Source: Desulfonatronovibrio magnus
GTDB lineage: Bacteria; Desulfobacterota; Desulfovibrionia; Desulfovibrionales; Desulfonatronovibrionaceae
Length of the DNA: 61,435 bases
Assembly (NCBI RefSeq): GCF_000934755.1
Contig: NZ_KN882184.1
Coordinates: forward strand, 1-61,435
Direction of reading: 5' to 3'
Shown: positions 1-7,635 of the stretch, one piece after another
How positions within the stretch are numbered: position 1 is the stretch's first letter
Layout of the letters: the number at the start of each line of letters is the position of its first letter
The notes under the pieces: model-generated
Databases searched by the model: none
Told to the model about the DNA's origin: nothing
What the model saw: the letters and a program-made list of their open reading frames with translations, nothing else
Translations under genes and position numbers: made by a program

Positions 1-182
1 CAATCCTGGGGACGTTTTTCATGTTTAGCCATCGTGGTACTTCCTGGGTGCTGGATTGTTTTAAGCCAGTATCGCATGGTAGACGCAGGTACTCCCATAT
101 CTTTGGCGACCTGAGCTTGAGAATTAGAACCTGTAAGTACCATTTTGACTACATTTTCCTTAAAATGCAAAGAGTAAGACAT
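1..182 (-). CDS. Transposase OrfA-like fragment, runs off the window
   Basis: The reverse strand encodes a protein starting MSYSLHFKENVVKMVLTGS that continues beyond the left edge. About 60 residues are visible. The segment 'SQAQVAKDMGVPASTMRYWL' is a typical helix-turn-helix of IS3/IS911-type OrfA or related transposases, which bind the ends of their insertion sequence. The start ATG follows an AGGGGCAGGAG-like stretch on the minus strand, a reasonable ribosome binding site. The rest of the element, including any DDE domain, lies outside the window, so it is unknown whether the copy is intact. The assignment to an HTH transposase is firm at domain level; the exact IS family is not. Confidence 0.7.
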   Translation of the reverse strand, partial: MSYSLHFKENVVKMVLTGSNSQAQVAKDMGVPASTMRYWLKTIQHPGSTTMAKHEKRPQD

Positions 183-238
183 TGAAATAACTCCTGCCCC
201 TTGTGATATTAAAAATAGGATGAAAGAGATATTTGGCT

Positions 239-272
239 CCAAGAGGAGGCCCCCCGGGGGGCCTCCTCTTGG
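239..272. repeat. 34-bp perfect palindrome
   Basis: Two 17-bp arms beginning CCAAGAGGAGGC are perfect reverse complements with no loop. It lies about 57 bp upstream of the transposase start. There is no T-run on either side, so it is not a classical intrinsic terminator. It could be a structured target into which the insertion sequence went, or part of the element end. Confidence 0.8.
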
Positions 273-320
273 CCCTCCCTCAAAATTCATCCAAGGCGAC
301 ATCTATCCTGACACATGGGG

Positions 321-448
321 GGCGCAAAGCTCTCATCTTTGACGGAACTTTTCAGGCAAATGTGCATCAATCATAAGCAAAAATCGTAAAAATATGAGAA
401 TTGTAACCGTCTTATTTTGTTAGCAAAACGATTCCAGTTACTTGTAAG
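321..448 (-). repeat. 128-bp dispersed repeat, copy A (inverted relative to copy B)
   Basis: Read on the minus strand this matches 18561-18688 over nearly the whole length, sharing for example CTTACAAGTAACTGGAATCG and GCTTATGATTGATGCACATT. In copy B the repeat is directly upstream of the chaB ribosome binding site; here no chaB-like gene follows. The two copies enclose the chemoreceptor, selO and the trehalose operon in inverted orientation. Confidence 0.85.
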
Positions 449-888
449 CTTTAACCATTTGGCTGAAAAGATTAATTTAGTGCAATGGGGTTATCTTCTG
501 TTTCCCCTAACACTCAACCAGTTTTGCTGAAACCTCGATCTTATACTTGCTCATTGGTAGATCCATTCACGGGTTTGAAGTTTGTAACTGCCAAAACATG
601 GTATATATCATTGTTAATATTCAGCGATTCTCTCATGTCTTGTTGAATTTGAATAAGGTCTCTAAATAGAACCTCATGGAAGATTCAGGTCCGTCCGCAC
701 AAATCGTTAAATTTCAAGGGTTTACGTTAAAAAACGTAGCCCCTTTTTTTATGGTTTTCGAAAACTCGGTCTGTATTGCAAAATTTTGTGCATTTTTTGA
801 AAAGCTGTTCTCAGGAGCAGGACACCCTGCGCCCTGTTCAAAAAATTTGTAACTGACCATCAACTCTACATAGAACAAGGGGTTTATA
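449..888. other. Gene-free leader region upstream of the chemoreceptor
   Basis: No convincing coding sequence is seen here on either strand. The only structure recognised is an intrinsic terminator near 716-750, which has no gene in front of it. A short untranslated RNA or attenuated leader ending there is possible but unsupported by any known motif. An AGGGG-type ribosome binding site precedes the downstream gene. Confidence 0.5.
716..750 (+). terminator. Intrinsic terminator with no gene in front
   Basis: A stem of AAGGG plus TTACGTT pairs with AACGTAG plus CCCTT with one internal mismatch and an AAAA loop, followed by a T-run. It faces the plus strand about 140 bp before the chemoreceptor start. 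It could end a small RNA or act as an attenuator. Confidence 0.6.
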
Positions 889-2724
889 ATGAAAATAAGC
901 AGAGTATTTATTGCCATTGCTGGTGGAATCTGTTTTTTGGCCATGGCCATTCTAATCATCAGCATCAACAGGATAATGGAGAGAGAAATCACCACTCAAT
1001 ATGAAGAAAAAGCAGATATGCTTCTTTTCAGCATGAAAGCAGTTCGCAGTCATGTGGGATCAGTGATCAGGCCGGAGGCAACAAACCTGCTTGATCCTGA
1101 TGACTTTGTTGTCGAACTCCAGTCAACCTCATATGCTGCCAACCGGGTCTTTGATGCCATGCCACAAGATCGTAAATACGAAATAGTTTTCAGAACACCC
1201 TCCACAAAACCTATGAATCCCGATAACAAAGCCACAGCTGTAGAAGCTGATTTGATTCAACTTCTGGACCGAATGCACCTTGCAGGGGACCGCGATCTGG
1301 AATGGCGTGGAGTCAGGCAGGTAGATGGGGTTGATCATTATATCATAGCTCAGGGAGCAATAAATGCCCGCAGCTGTCTGCCTTGTCATTCCTATCCTGA
1401 AGATGCTCCCCTGTCCATGCAAAAGAGATACTCATTTGACTACCCACCAAGACTTGAAAACAGAGTGGAAACTGCTGAAATAGTATACATTCCCATGTCA
1501 TCAATCTATGCCACCATCAGAAACGCCAACCAAGTCCTTTTTGTTCTTGGCGCTTTGGGGCTGATATCCATAGTCGCAGCTGTTTATATTCTGTTTTCAA
1601 AAATGATCAGCTCACCTCTCAGCAGACTCAGGCAGTACACTCTCGCAGTAGAACAGGGTGATCTGGATACCGACATTAAAGGAACTTTCAGGGGCGAGCT
1701 GGCATCTCTTAAGTCAGCTGTTCAGGGTATGGTCCTCAAACTCAAGGAAAAAATCCTTGAAGCTGAAGACAAAACTCAGGAAGCAGAAAAAGAATCTCAA
1801 AAAGCTATGAATGCCGTACAGGAGGCAGAAGAAGCCCGGAAAAAAGCAGAGATGGCCAAAGCTGAAGGTATGCAGCATGCAGCCTCTAATGTTGAAATTA
1901 TTGTGGACCGTGTAACTGGCTCCATTCAGGATCTGTCCACACAGGTCAAGCACGCTTCAGACAGCGCACATTCCCAGAACGAAAGGGTTGCTGAAAGCTC
2001 AACTGCCATGGAAGAAATGAATGCAACAGTTCTCGAAGTCTCCAGAAACGCTTCCAGTGTGGCTGAGAGAGCCGATGAATCAAAAGAAAAAGCGCTATTA
2101 GGCTCTGAAATAGTACAAAAGGCAGTCGATGCCATTATGAAAGTTCAGAATCAGGCTGATTCTCTAAGGGACAACTTAGGAGGCCTGGGGAAAGAAGCTG
2201 AAGGAATCAGTAAGATCATGAATGTTATTGATGATATAGCTGACCAGACTAATCTGCTGGCTTTGAACGCGGCCATTGAGGCAGCAAGGGCAGGAGAAGC
2301 CGGCCGGGGTTTTGCTGTAGTTGCAGATGAGGTGCGTAAACTTGCGGAAAAAACAATGAATGCCACCAAGGAAGTCAGTCAGGCAATTTCATCCATTCAG
2401 GATGGTACAAAAACCAATATCCAGGCCATGGAAGATGCTGTTCTTGTAGTCCAGGAAGCAACAGAGCTGGCCAGAAAATCAGGAAAGGCCCTTGAGGAGA
2501 TAGTCAGTCTTGTAAGTGCGGCTGCTGATGATGTCAGGTCCATAGCAACAGCCACTGAAGAGCAGTCAGCATCCAGCGACCAGATCACCATCAGCCTTGA
2601 GGAAATAAGCAGGCTGTCATCTGATACAGCCAAAGTCATGGATAATTCTGATCAAGCCCTCAAAGAACTGCTCATGCAGGTTCAAAAGCTTCAAGATCTT
2701 GTTAAGGAAATGAAAGAGCAATAG
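889..2724 (+). CDS. Haem-binding methyl-accepting chemotaxis protein (DcrA-like)
   Basis: A 611-residue transmembrane chemoreceptor that would signal to CheA/CheW. It has an N-terminal membrane anchor at about 5-27, a periplasmic sensor at about 28-213, a second membrane helix at about 214-238, a HAMP domain directly after it, and a cytoplasmic coiled-coil signalling domain with the conserved hairpin around '[20 protein letters not shown]'. The sensor resembles DUF3365 (Tll0287-like) domains and carries C163-x-x-C166-H167, a c-type haem attachment motif, just before the second membrane helix. Known haem chemoreceptors such as DcrA of Desulfovibrio respond to oxygen or redox state, so an aerotaxis or redox role is inferred. 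The start is preceded by AAGGGG. It appears to be transcribed alone, ending in a hairpin terminator. Confidence 0.93.
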   Translation: MKISRVFIAIAGGICFLAMAILIISINRIMEREITTQYEEKADMLLFSMKAVRSHVGSVIRPEATNLLDPDDFVVELQSTSYAANRVFDAMPQDRKYEIVFRTPSTKPMNPDNKATAVEADLIQLLDRMHLAGDRDLEWRGVRQVDGVDHYIIAQGAINARSCLPCHSYPEDAPLSMQKRYSFDYPPRLENRVETAEIVYIPMSSIYATIRNANQVLFVLGALGLISIVAAVYILFSKMISSPLSRLRQYTLAVEQGDLDTDIKGTFRGELASLKSAVQGMVLKLKEKILEAEDKTQEAEKESQKAMNAVQEAEEARKKAEMAKAEGMQHAASNVEIIVDRVTGSIQDLSTQVKHASDSAHSQNERVAESSTAMEEMNATVLEVSRNASSVAERADESKEKALLGSEIVQKAVDAIMKVQNQADSLRDNLGGLGKEAEGISKIMNVIDDIADQTNLLALNAAIEAARAGEAGRGFAVVADEVRKLAEKTMNATKEVSQAISSIQDGTKTNIQAMEDAVLVVQEATELARKSGKALEEIVSLVSAAADDVRSIATATEEQSASSDQITISLEEISRLSSDTAKVMDNSDQALKELLMQVQKLQDLVKEMKEQ

Positions 2725-2756
2725 CATGCATAAATCAGCATGTTCTTATGCTGACA

Positions 2757-2798
2757 ACAGGCAGGCTGTGTCTTCTATGCACAGCCTGCCTGTTTCTG
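2757..2798 (+). terminator. Intrinsic terminator after the chemoreceptor
   Basis: A perfect 14-bp stem (ACAGGCAGGCTGTG paired with CACAGCCTGCCTGT) and a 9-nt loop, followed by a weak T-rich tail. It lies about 30 bp after the chemoreceptor stop codon. Confidence 0.75.
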
Positions 2799-3000
2799 GA
2801 CTTCGGCTTTCAGCAGTTCATTGCCCCCCAGTACTGGAACAACAAGATATCTCAACCGCCTGCCTCAAAACCCAATCAAATCTCACGGGTTCTGTCTAGG
2901 GCGCACCCGGCCCCAAACCTGCGAGCAACTATAAAGTGCAGCTACCAAAAGCTGGATCATAATACAGCGACTTTTCTGACAGGCTGTTTTTTTCCCAGGC

Positions 3001-4506
3001 TCAGGTACCGCAAAAAGTCTGATATGATGCAAACTCCGGCCCCGGAGGCATGCGGTAATGACTGGACTGCGAATTGTCTTCAAAAGGTTTGGCAAGAACA
3101 CTCATCAGCCTGTGCATAACCGAATAATCCCCTTTTGATTCAGCAGTTTCCAAGGCTTCCTCCACTCGATGATTTCTCGGAATAACTGCCGGATTGTTTT
3201 TGTCCATTATTGCGTGTGATTCGTTGATGCTTAGAGACTGGCTTTTCAGCCTGTTCATCCACTCACCGTGCCAGACTGCAAAAGCCTGGTCGTGAAATAA
3301 AGGATCATCAGGCAACTTCTTGAGATGAAGATTTCGAAAGGTATTGGTAAAATCAGCCCTGTGCTTTTGCATAAGACTCAGCAGCCCTTCAATCAATTCA
3401 GGATCTTCCTTTTCAACACCTGACATCCCCAATTTACGTTTCATCCCGTCCAGCCAGAAACTTTCAAAGATTTCAGGAAATGACTCAAGGACTCTTGTAG
3501 CCTTTTTAATAGCCTCGTTCTCGTTTTTGCTTATGAGTGGAAGCAGGGTCTCAGCAAAGCGCGTCAGGTTCCACTGACATATCCGGGGCTGGTTACCGTA
3601 AGAATAGCGTCCCTGTTGATCAATGGAGCTGAATACTGTTGCCGGATCATAGCTGTCCATAAACGCACAGGGTCCGTAATCAATGGTTTCTCCGCTGAGG
3701 GCCATGTTGTCGGTATTCATTACTCCGTGAATAAAGCCAACACATTGCCATTTTGCCACCAGTGAGGCCTGGCTGCTTACAGCTGCCTGTAAAAGGGCAA
3801 GGCAGGGATTAGCCTCTGACTTAAGATCAGGGAAGTGACGATTAATGGTGTATTCAGCAAGAACTTTAACATCTTCAACACCTCCCTGGCACGCTGCTGC
3901 TTCAAAAGTGCCAACCCGGATATGACTGGACGCAACTCTGGTCAAAATGGCACCTGGCAGAAGTGTCTGGCGCATAACATTTTCGCCTGTAGTGACAACT
4001 GCCAGAGCTCTGGTAGTGGGAATGCGAAGATAATACATTGCTTCACTGATTATATATTCCCGGAGCATGGGAACTAACGCTGCCCTTCCGTCTCCGCCTC
4101 GAGAAAAAGGGGTCCGCCCTGACCCCTTGAGCTGGATGTCAAAACGTTCTCCCTGGGGAGTTATCTGTTCGCCCAGAAGAATGGCCCGACCATCTCCCAG
4201 CACGGTAAAGTATCCGAACTGATGCCCGGAATAGGCCATAGCCAAGGGCTCGGCATTTTCAGGTAACTGGTTGCCGGAAAAGATAGCCGCGCCCTTGTCT
4301 GATTCAAGTTCATCCGGGTTAAGACCAAGAAACCGGGCCAGAGAGGAGTTAAAAACCACTATTTTGGAAGAACTTACCTGAACCGGATCAAGACAGGCAA
4401 AAAAAGAAGATGGAAGCTTTACATAACTGTTGTGAAAATTCCATCCCTGGGAATTAGTGCCGAAGTTGTCTGTTTTTTCTTTATGATACATAGGGTTACT
4501 TTGCAT
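3001..4506 (-). CDS. selO: Protein adenylyltransferase SelO (YdiU family)
   Basis: A 501-residue SelO pseudokinase, which in characterised members transfers AMP from ATP to protein hydroxyl groups and is linked to redox stress. The family blocks are visible: 'MAYSGHQFGYFTVLGDGRA' near residue 90, 'LKGSGRTPFSRGGDGRA' near 125, and 'GFIHGVMNTDNMALSGETID' near 245 carrying the kinase-like HGxxNxDN and D residues. Length matches bacterial SelO. The C-terminus ends FCGT, keeping a cysteine in the region where eukaryotic homologues carry selenocysteine. The next in-frame Met (residue 6) is an alternative start, since neither has a strong ribosome binding site. The gene stands alone between repeat-rich gaps. 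Confidence 0.93.
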   Translation of the reverse strand: MQSNPMYHKEKTDNFGTNSQGWNFHNSYVKLPSSFFACLDPVQVSSSKIVVFNSSLARFLGLNPDELESDKGAAIFSGNQLPENAEPLAMAYSGHQFGYFTVLGDGRAILLGEQITPQGERFDIQLKGSGRTPFSRGGDGRAALVPMLREYIISEAMYYLRIPTTRALAVVTTGENVMRQTLLPGAILTRVASSHIRVGTFEAAACQGGVEDVKVLAEYTINRHFPDLKSEANPCLALLQAAVSSQASLVAKWQCVGFIHGVMNTDNMALSGETIDYGPCAFMDSYDPATVFSSIDQQGRYSYGNQPRICQWNLTRFAETLLPLISKNENEAIKKATRVLESFPEIFESFWLDGMKRKLGMSGVEKEDPELIEGLLSLMQKHRADFTNTFRNLHLKKLPDDPLFHDQAFAVWHGEWMNRLKSQSLSINESHAIMDKNNPAVIPRNHRVEEALETAESKGDYSVMHRLMSVLAKPFEDNSQSSHYRMPPGPEFASYQTFCGT

Positions 4507-4538
4507 GCTGTTTCGTGGAAAACGAGGTTTATGTTGAT

Positions 4539-4563
4539 GGGAGCATTACCGGTTTCTGAAAAC
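4539..4563 (+). repeat. Solo end of the MITE-like family
   Basis: GGGAGCATTACCGGTTTCTG followed by AAAAC matches the left terminal repeat of the complete elements at 27.5, 37.1 and 41.3 kb, with a single change in the GCG core. No partner end was found within several kb, so this is a remnant. Confidence 0.65.
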
Positions 4564-4660
4564 TGTAAATTTGATTAGTAACTTACCGTTCCAACCCTGT
4601 AATAAATAGCAAGAAAATTTTAATCACTGACAAGACCAATAAGGTCCAAAATCCGAATTC

Positions 4661-4681
4661 TTCAGCCTTCAGCCTTCAGCC
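4661..4681 (-). repeat. Heptanucleotide tandem repeat (3 units of TTCAGCC)
   Basis: Three exact TTCAGCC units. It is the reverse-complement version of the repeats at 5231 and 10394 and belongs to the same family as the 14-unit array at the right edge of the window. Confidence 0.8.
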
Positions 4682-4727
4682 TGAACTGCCCTGCTGCTTG
4701 ACTGTTTATTTCTGCGGATTAGCTTCT

Positions 4728-4805
4728 AACTTGAGAGTTCAAAGTTCCTGGCTGAAAGAAACAAAATCAATAAATATCGTTAGATACCTGGTCCTGAAGA
4801 CATAT
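4728..4805 (-). repeat. Dispersed repeat, inverted copy of 31390-31490
   Basis: Shares ACTTGAGAGTTCAAAGTTCC, GATACCTGGTC and flanking sequence with the reverse complement of the DUF1156-DUF3780 intergenic region. A shorter related copy lies at 27854-27882. Confidence 0.7.
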
Positions 4806-5202
4806 TGAGCTGCTAAAACAGCTAATACAAATAAACAATTATATAAAAACTTTTGACTGTCCAGGGTAAATCCAAGCCTGGCGCTGTCAGTAACCCTGTC
4901 AGCAACCCAGAGTTAAATAATGAATGCGCAGCCATAGTTGGGACAGACACTCTCAGAACCACTTGTGCATCAGCCAGTGTTTTCAATGCGTCACTTTTGA
5001 GGCAAGCATCTTCCCGGAGAGCAGGCCCCCTTCCGGGCTGTATGCCTGTAAGCAGGAAGCCGTGCCCCATTCAAAGCTCTGCTGCGTTTTTTCAAATTGG
5101 CACAAGTATTGTTACAGCCATCATATCTCATGGATTGACTGTGTGGTTCCATGAAGTCTAAGGCGGGCTGTGCCTACAACCTGAATTATACAGGAATTGT
5201 TT

Positions 5203-5310
5203 AGTTGGGGCGATAACCGTACTTTTCAGACTGAAGGCTGAAGGCTGAAGAATAAGATTCCTGGACGTTATTGCTCTTTCAGGGTTAAAAAAACTTTCTT
5301 GTTATATGAT
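5203..5310 (+). repeat. Dispersed repeat shared with 10369-10470
   Basis: Common blocks are GGGGCGATAACC, TTTTCAGACTGAAG, three heptamer units of CTGAAGG, and TTATTGCTCTT followed by CAGGGTTAAAA. Both copies precede a gene of the trehalose operon and end near a CTACAGGATTGA block. Confidence 0.75.
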
Positions 5311-5475
5311 TCCCCTGCAAAAAGTCAGGAAATGAGGTGACTCGGCAAAAAGCATCTTCATAACTCTTTGTTTTTACTGACTCCCCTCCGGGGCGTAGGC
5401 CCCTATGGGCCGGAGGCTGATCCCTGTCTCCTGACTCCTGCGACTGCAAAAAAGGGTTTTTGCAGTCGAATCTTA
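5309..5475 (+). repeat. About 150-bp dispersed repeat with terminal hairpin, copy 1
   Basis: Matches 39808-39943 in the same orientation (shared AAAAAGTCAGGAAATGAG, CTTCATAACTCTTTG and CTCCTGACTCCTGCGACTGC). Both end in a stem-loop, GACTGCAAAAA ... TTTTTGCAGTC, followed by GAATCTT. Copy 1 carries an extra GC-rich hairpin in the middle. Confidence 0.8.
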
Positions 5476-5532
5476 TATTCTACAGGATTGAAAAGGTAAG
5501 TTACTAAACAGTTACAAATATAGGACTATGAA

Positions 5533-7635
5533 ATGAAAGTATGGCCGGGACACCCTTATCCATTAGGGTCAACTTATGACGGATCAGGAACAAATTTTTC
5601 CATTTTTTCCGGAATAGCCCAAAGAGTTGAGTTGTGCCTGTTTGATTCAGAAGACAGGGAAACCAGAATTGACCTTCCAGAGGTAACAGGTTTCTGCTGG
5701 CATGGCTACCTGCCTGAAGTCAAACCTGGTCAGCGTTACGGCTACCGGGTCCACGGACCATGGGAGCCTGAAAATGGACACCGCTGCAATCCGGCCAAAC
5801 TGCTCATTGATCCCTGCGCCAAAGCTGTTGAAGGACAGGTTGACTGGAATGAAGCTGTGTTTTCCTATAAATTCAATGAAGGTGAAGACAGTATCAACGA
5901 AGCTGACAGTGCTCCGTTTGTTCCTCGCTGCGTAGTTCACCAGCCAGTCTTTGACTGGAATGATGAGCGCCAAATTCGCCGACCATGGCATGAAACAGTG
6001 ATTTATGAAACACATGTCAAAGGCTTTACCGCGAGACATCCGGGAATCCCCCGGGAACTGCGCGGGACATATGCCGGACTGGCCCACCCCACCAGCGTTG
6101 AATACTTTAAGAAGCTGGGAATAACTGCTGTGGAACTGATGCCTGTTCACCAGTTCATTCATGACAAGCACCTCATTGACCAAGGTCTTTGCAATTACTG
6201 GGGATATAACTCCATTAATTTTTTTGCTCCGCATAACGAATACTCTTCAAACAAAGGTCCCGGAGCAACAACCCAGGAGTTCAAGCATATGGTCAAAACC
6301 CTGCACCGGTCTGGAATCGAAGTGATCCTGGACGTTGTCTACAATCATACCGCGGAAGGCAATCATCTGGGTCCCACCCTTTCTTTCAAAGGAATCGACA
6401 ACAGCTATTACTACCGGACCATGGCCGATGATCCGCGTTACTACATGGACTACACCGGCACAGGTAACAGCCTGAATATGCGCAACCCCTACGTCCTGCA
6501 GCTTCTGATGGATTCTCTGCGTTACTGGGTTTTAGATATGCATGTGGACGGGTTTCGCTTTGACCTGGCCTCAGCCCTGGCTCGCGAGCTGCACGATGTA
6601 GACAAGCTGTCTTCATTTTTTGATCTTATCCAGCAGGACCCGGTCATCAGCCAGGTGAAGCTCATTGCCGAACCCTGGGATGTGGGTGAAGGAGGATATC
6701 AGGTGGGTAACTTTCCGGCAGTATGGTCTGAATGGAACGGCAAATACCGCGATTGCGTCCGTGATTTCTGGGCTGGACGCGACCAGACTCTTGGAGAGTT
6801 TGCCTACCGCCTTACAGGCAGTTCTGATCTCTATGCCAATGATACTCGCCAGCCTTTTGCCGGCATCAATTTTATTACAGCCCATGACGGCTTCACTCTT
6901 AACGATCTGGTATCCTACAATGAAAAACACAATCAGGCCAATATGGAAGAAAACAAAGACGGCCACGATAACGAAGGTTCATGGAACTGCGGCGCGGAAG
7001 GACCCACTGATGATCCTGATATTCAGGACATGCGTCGCAGGCAGCAACGCAACTTTCTGACCACTCTGCTTATTTCTCAGGGAGTCCCCATGCTTCTCGG
7101 CGGCGATGAAATCAGCCGAACCCAGCAGGGTAATAACAATGCCTACTGTCAGGATAATGAAATATCCTGGTACGACTGGGAGAATGCTGATGAGCAACTC
7201 TTTGAGTTTGTCAGAGGGCTTATTGCCTATTACCATAATCACCCGGTATTCAGAAGAAGGCGCTGGTTTCAGGGCCGAAAGATTCATGGCCAGGACATTT
7301 CCGATATAGCATGGTTTACTCATGCCGGGGAACAGATGGCTGAAGAACAATGGGGGCAGGATTACGCCAAATCCATGGCAGTGTACCTTAACGGAGGCGC
7401 AATCCCCAATCCCAACCCCAAGGGTGAACCTGTTACAGACAATAGTTTTTACCTTATATTCAACGCCCATCATGAAGAACTGGAATTTATCCTGCCTCCT
7501 GAAACATGGGGAACGACCTGGAAAAAGGAACTGGATACCAGCACAGGGTGGGTGGACAATGAAGAAATACTTAAACCCGGGCAAAAGTTGACAGTAATTG
7601 CCCGATCTATAGTGGTGCTTCGTCATGCCTCATAA
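5533..7635 (+). CDS. glgX: Glycogen debranching enzyme GlgX / TreX (isoamylase type)
   Basis: A 700-residue GH13 debranching enzyme that hydrolyses alpha-1,6 branch points of glycogen, giving linear maltodextrins that the next two gene products convert to trehalose. An N-terminal CBM48-like domain (about 8-130) precedes the barrel. Conserved GH13 regions are visible: 'DVVYNHTAEGNHLGPTLSFK', 'VDGFRFDLA' with nucleophile D344, 'LIAEPWDVGEGGYQVGNFP' with acid/base E380, and 'TAHDGFTLNDLVSYNEKHN' with D452. It is the first gene of the operon and overlaps treY by 11 bp. The ribosome binding site is weak (AGGACT). In this setting TreX is an equally good name. Confidence 0.93.
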   Translation: MKVWPGHPYPLGSTYDGSGTNFSIFSGIAQRVELCLFDSEDRETRIDLPEVTGFCWHGYLPEVKPGQRYGYRVHGPWEPENGHRCNPAKLLIDPCAKAVEGQVDWNEAVFSYKFNEGEDSINEADSAPFVPRCVVHQPVFDWNDERQIRRPWHETVIYETHVKGFTARHPGIPRELRGTYAGLAHPTSVEYFKKLGITAVELMPVHQFIHDKHLIDQGLCNYWGYNSINFFAPHNEYSSNKGPGATTQEFKHMVKTLHRSGIEVILDVVYNHTAEGNHLGPTLSFKGIDNSYYYRTMADDPRYYMDYTGTGNSLNMRNPYVLQLLMDSLRYWVLDMHVDGFRFDLASALARELHDVDKLSSFFDLIQQDPVISQVKLIAEPWDVGEGGYQVGNFPAVWSEWNGKYRDCVRDFWAGRDQTLGEFAYRLTGSSDLYANDTRQPFAGINFITAHDGFTLNDLVSYNEKHNQANMEENKDGHDNEGSWNCGAEGPTDDPDIQDMRRRQQRNFLTTLLISQGVPMLLGGDEISRTQQGNNNAYCQDNEISWYDWENADEQLFEFVRGLIAYYHNHPVFRRRRWFQGRKIHGQDISDIAWFTHAGEQMAEEQWGQDYAKSMAVYLNGGAIPNPNPKGEPVTDNSFYLIFNAHHEELEFILPPETWGTTWKKELDTSTGWVDNEEILKPGQKLTVIARSIVVLRHAS

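Larger units (their letters stand above)
4507..5532. other. Repeat mosaic between selO and glgX
   Basis: About 1 kb without a supportable gene. It contains a solo MITE end, a heptamer tandem repeat, an inverted copy of the sequence seen near 31.4 kb, a degenerate copy of the 'GCAGGAAGCCGTGCC' module shared with 18.7 kb and 41.4 kb, and copies of the longer repeats shared with 10.4 kb and 39.8 kb. Short reading frames on both strands here look like chance. Confidence 0.6.

Noticed and set aside
239-272. Intrinsic terminator
   Set aside because: The palindrome has no loop and no T-run on either side.
2748-3119. Plus-strand reading frame of 123 codons after the chemoreceptor
   Set aside because: It begins inside the terminator hairpin, has no ribosome binding site and overlaps the end of selO; composition is not protein-like.
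3001-4506. Selenocysteine in SelO
   Set aside because: The C-terminal residue at the expected place is encoded as cysteine and no in-frame TGA precedes the stop.
4822-5161. Overlapping frames on both strands between selO and glgX
   Set aside because: They cover dispersed repeat sequence that recurs elsewhere without conserving the frame.
5647-6234. Long antisense frames within glgX, treY, ppsA and other genes
   Set aside because: They are shadows of strongly coding genes on the opposite strand, without ribosome binding sites or family motifs.
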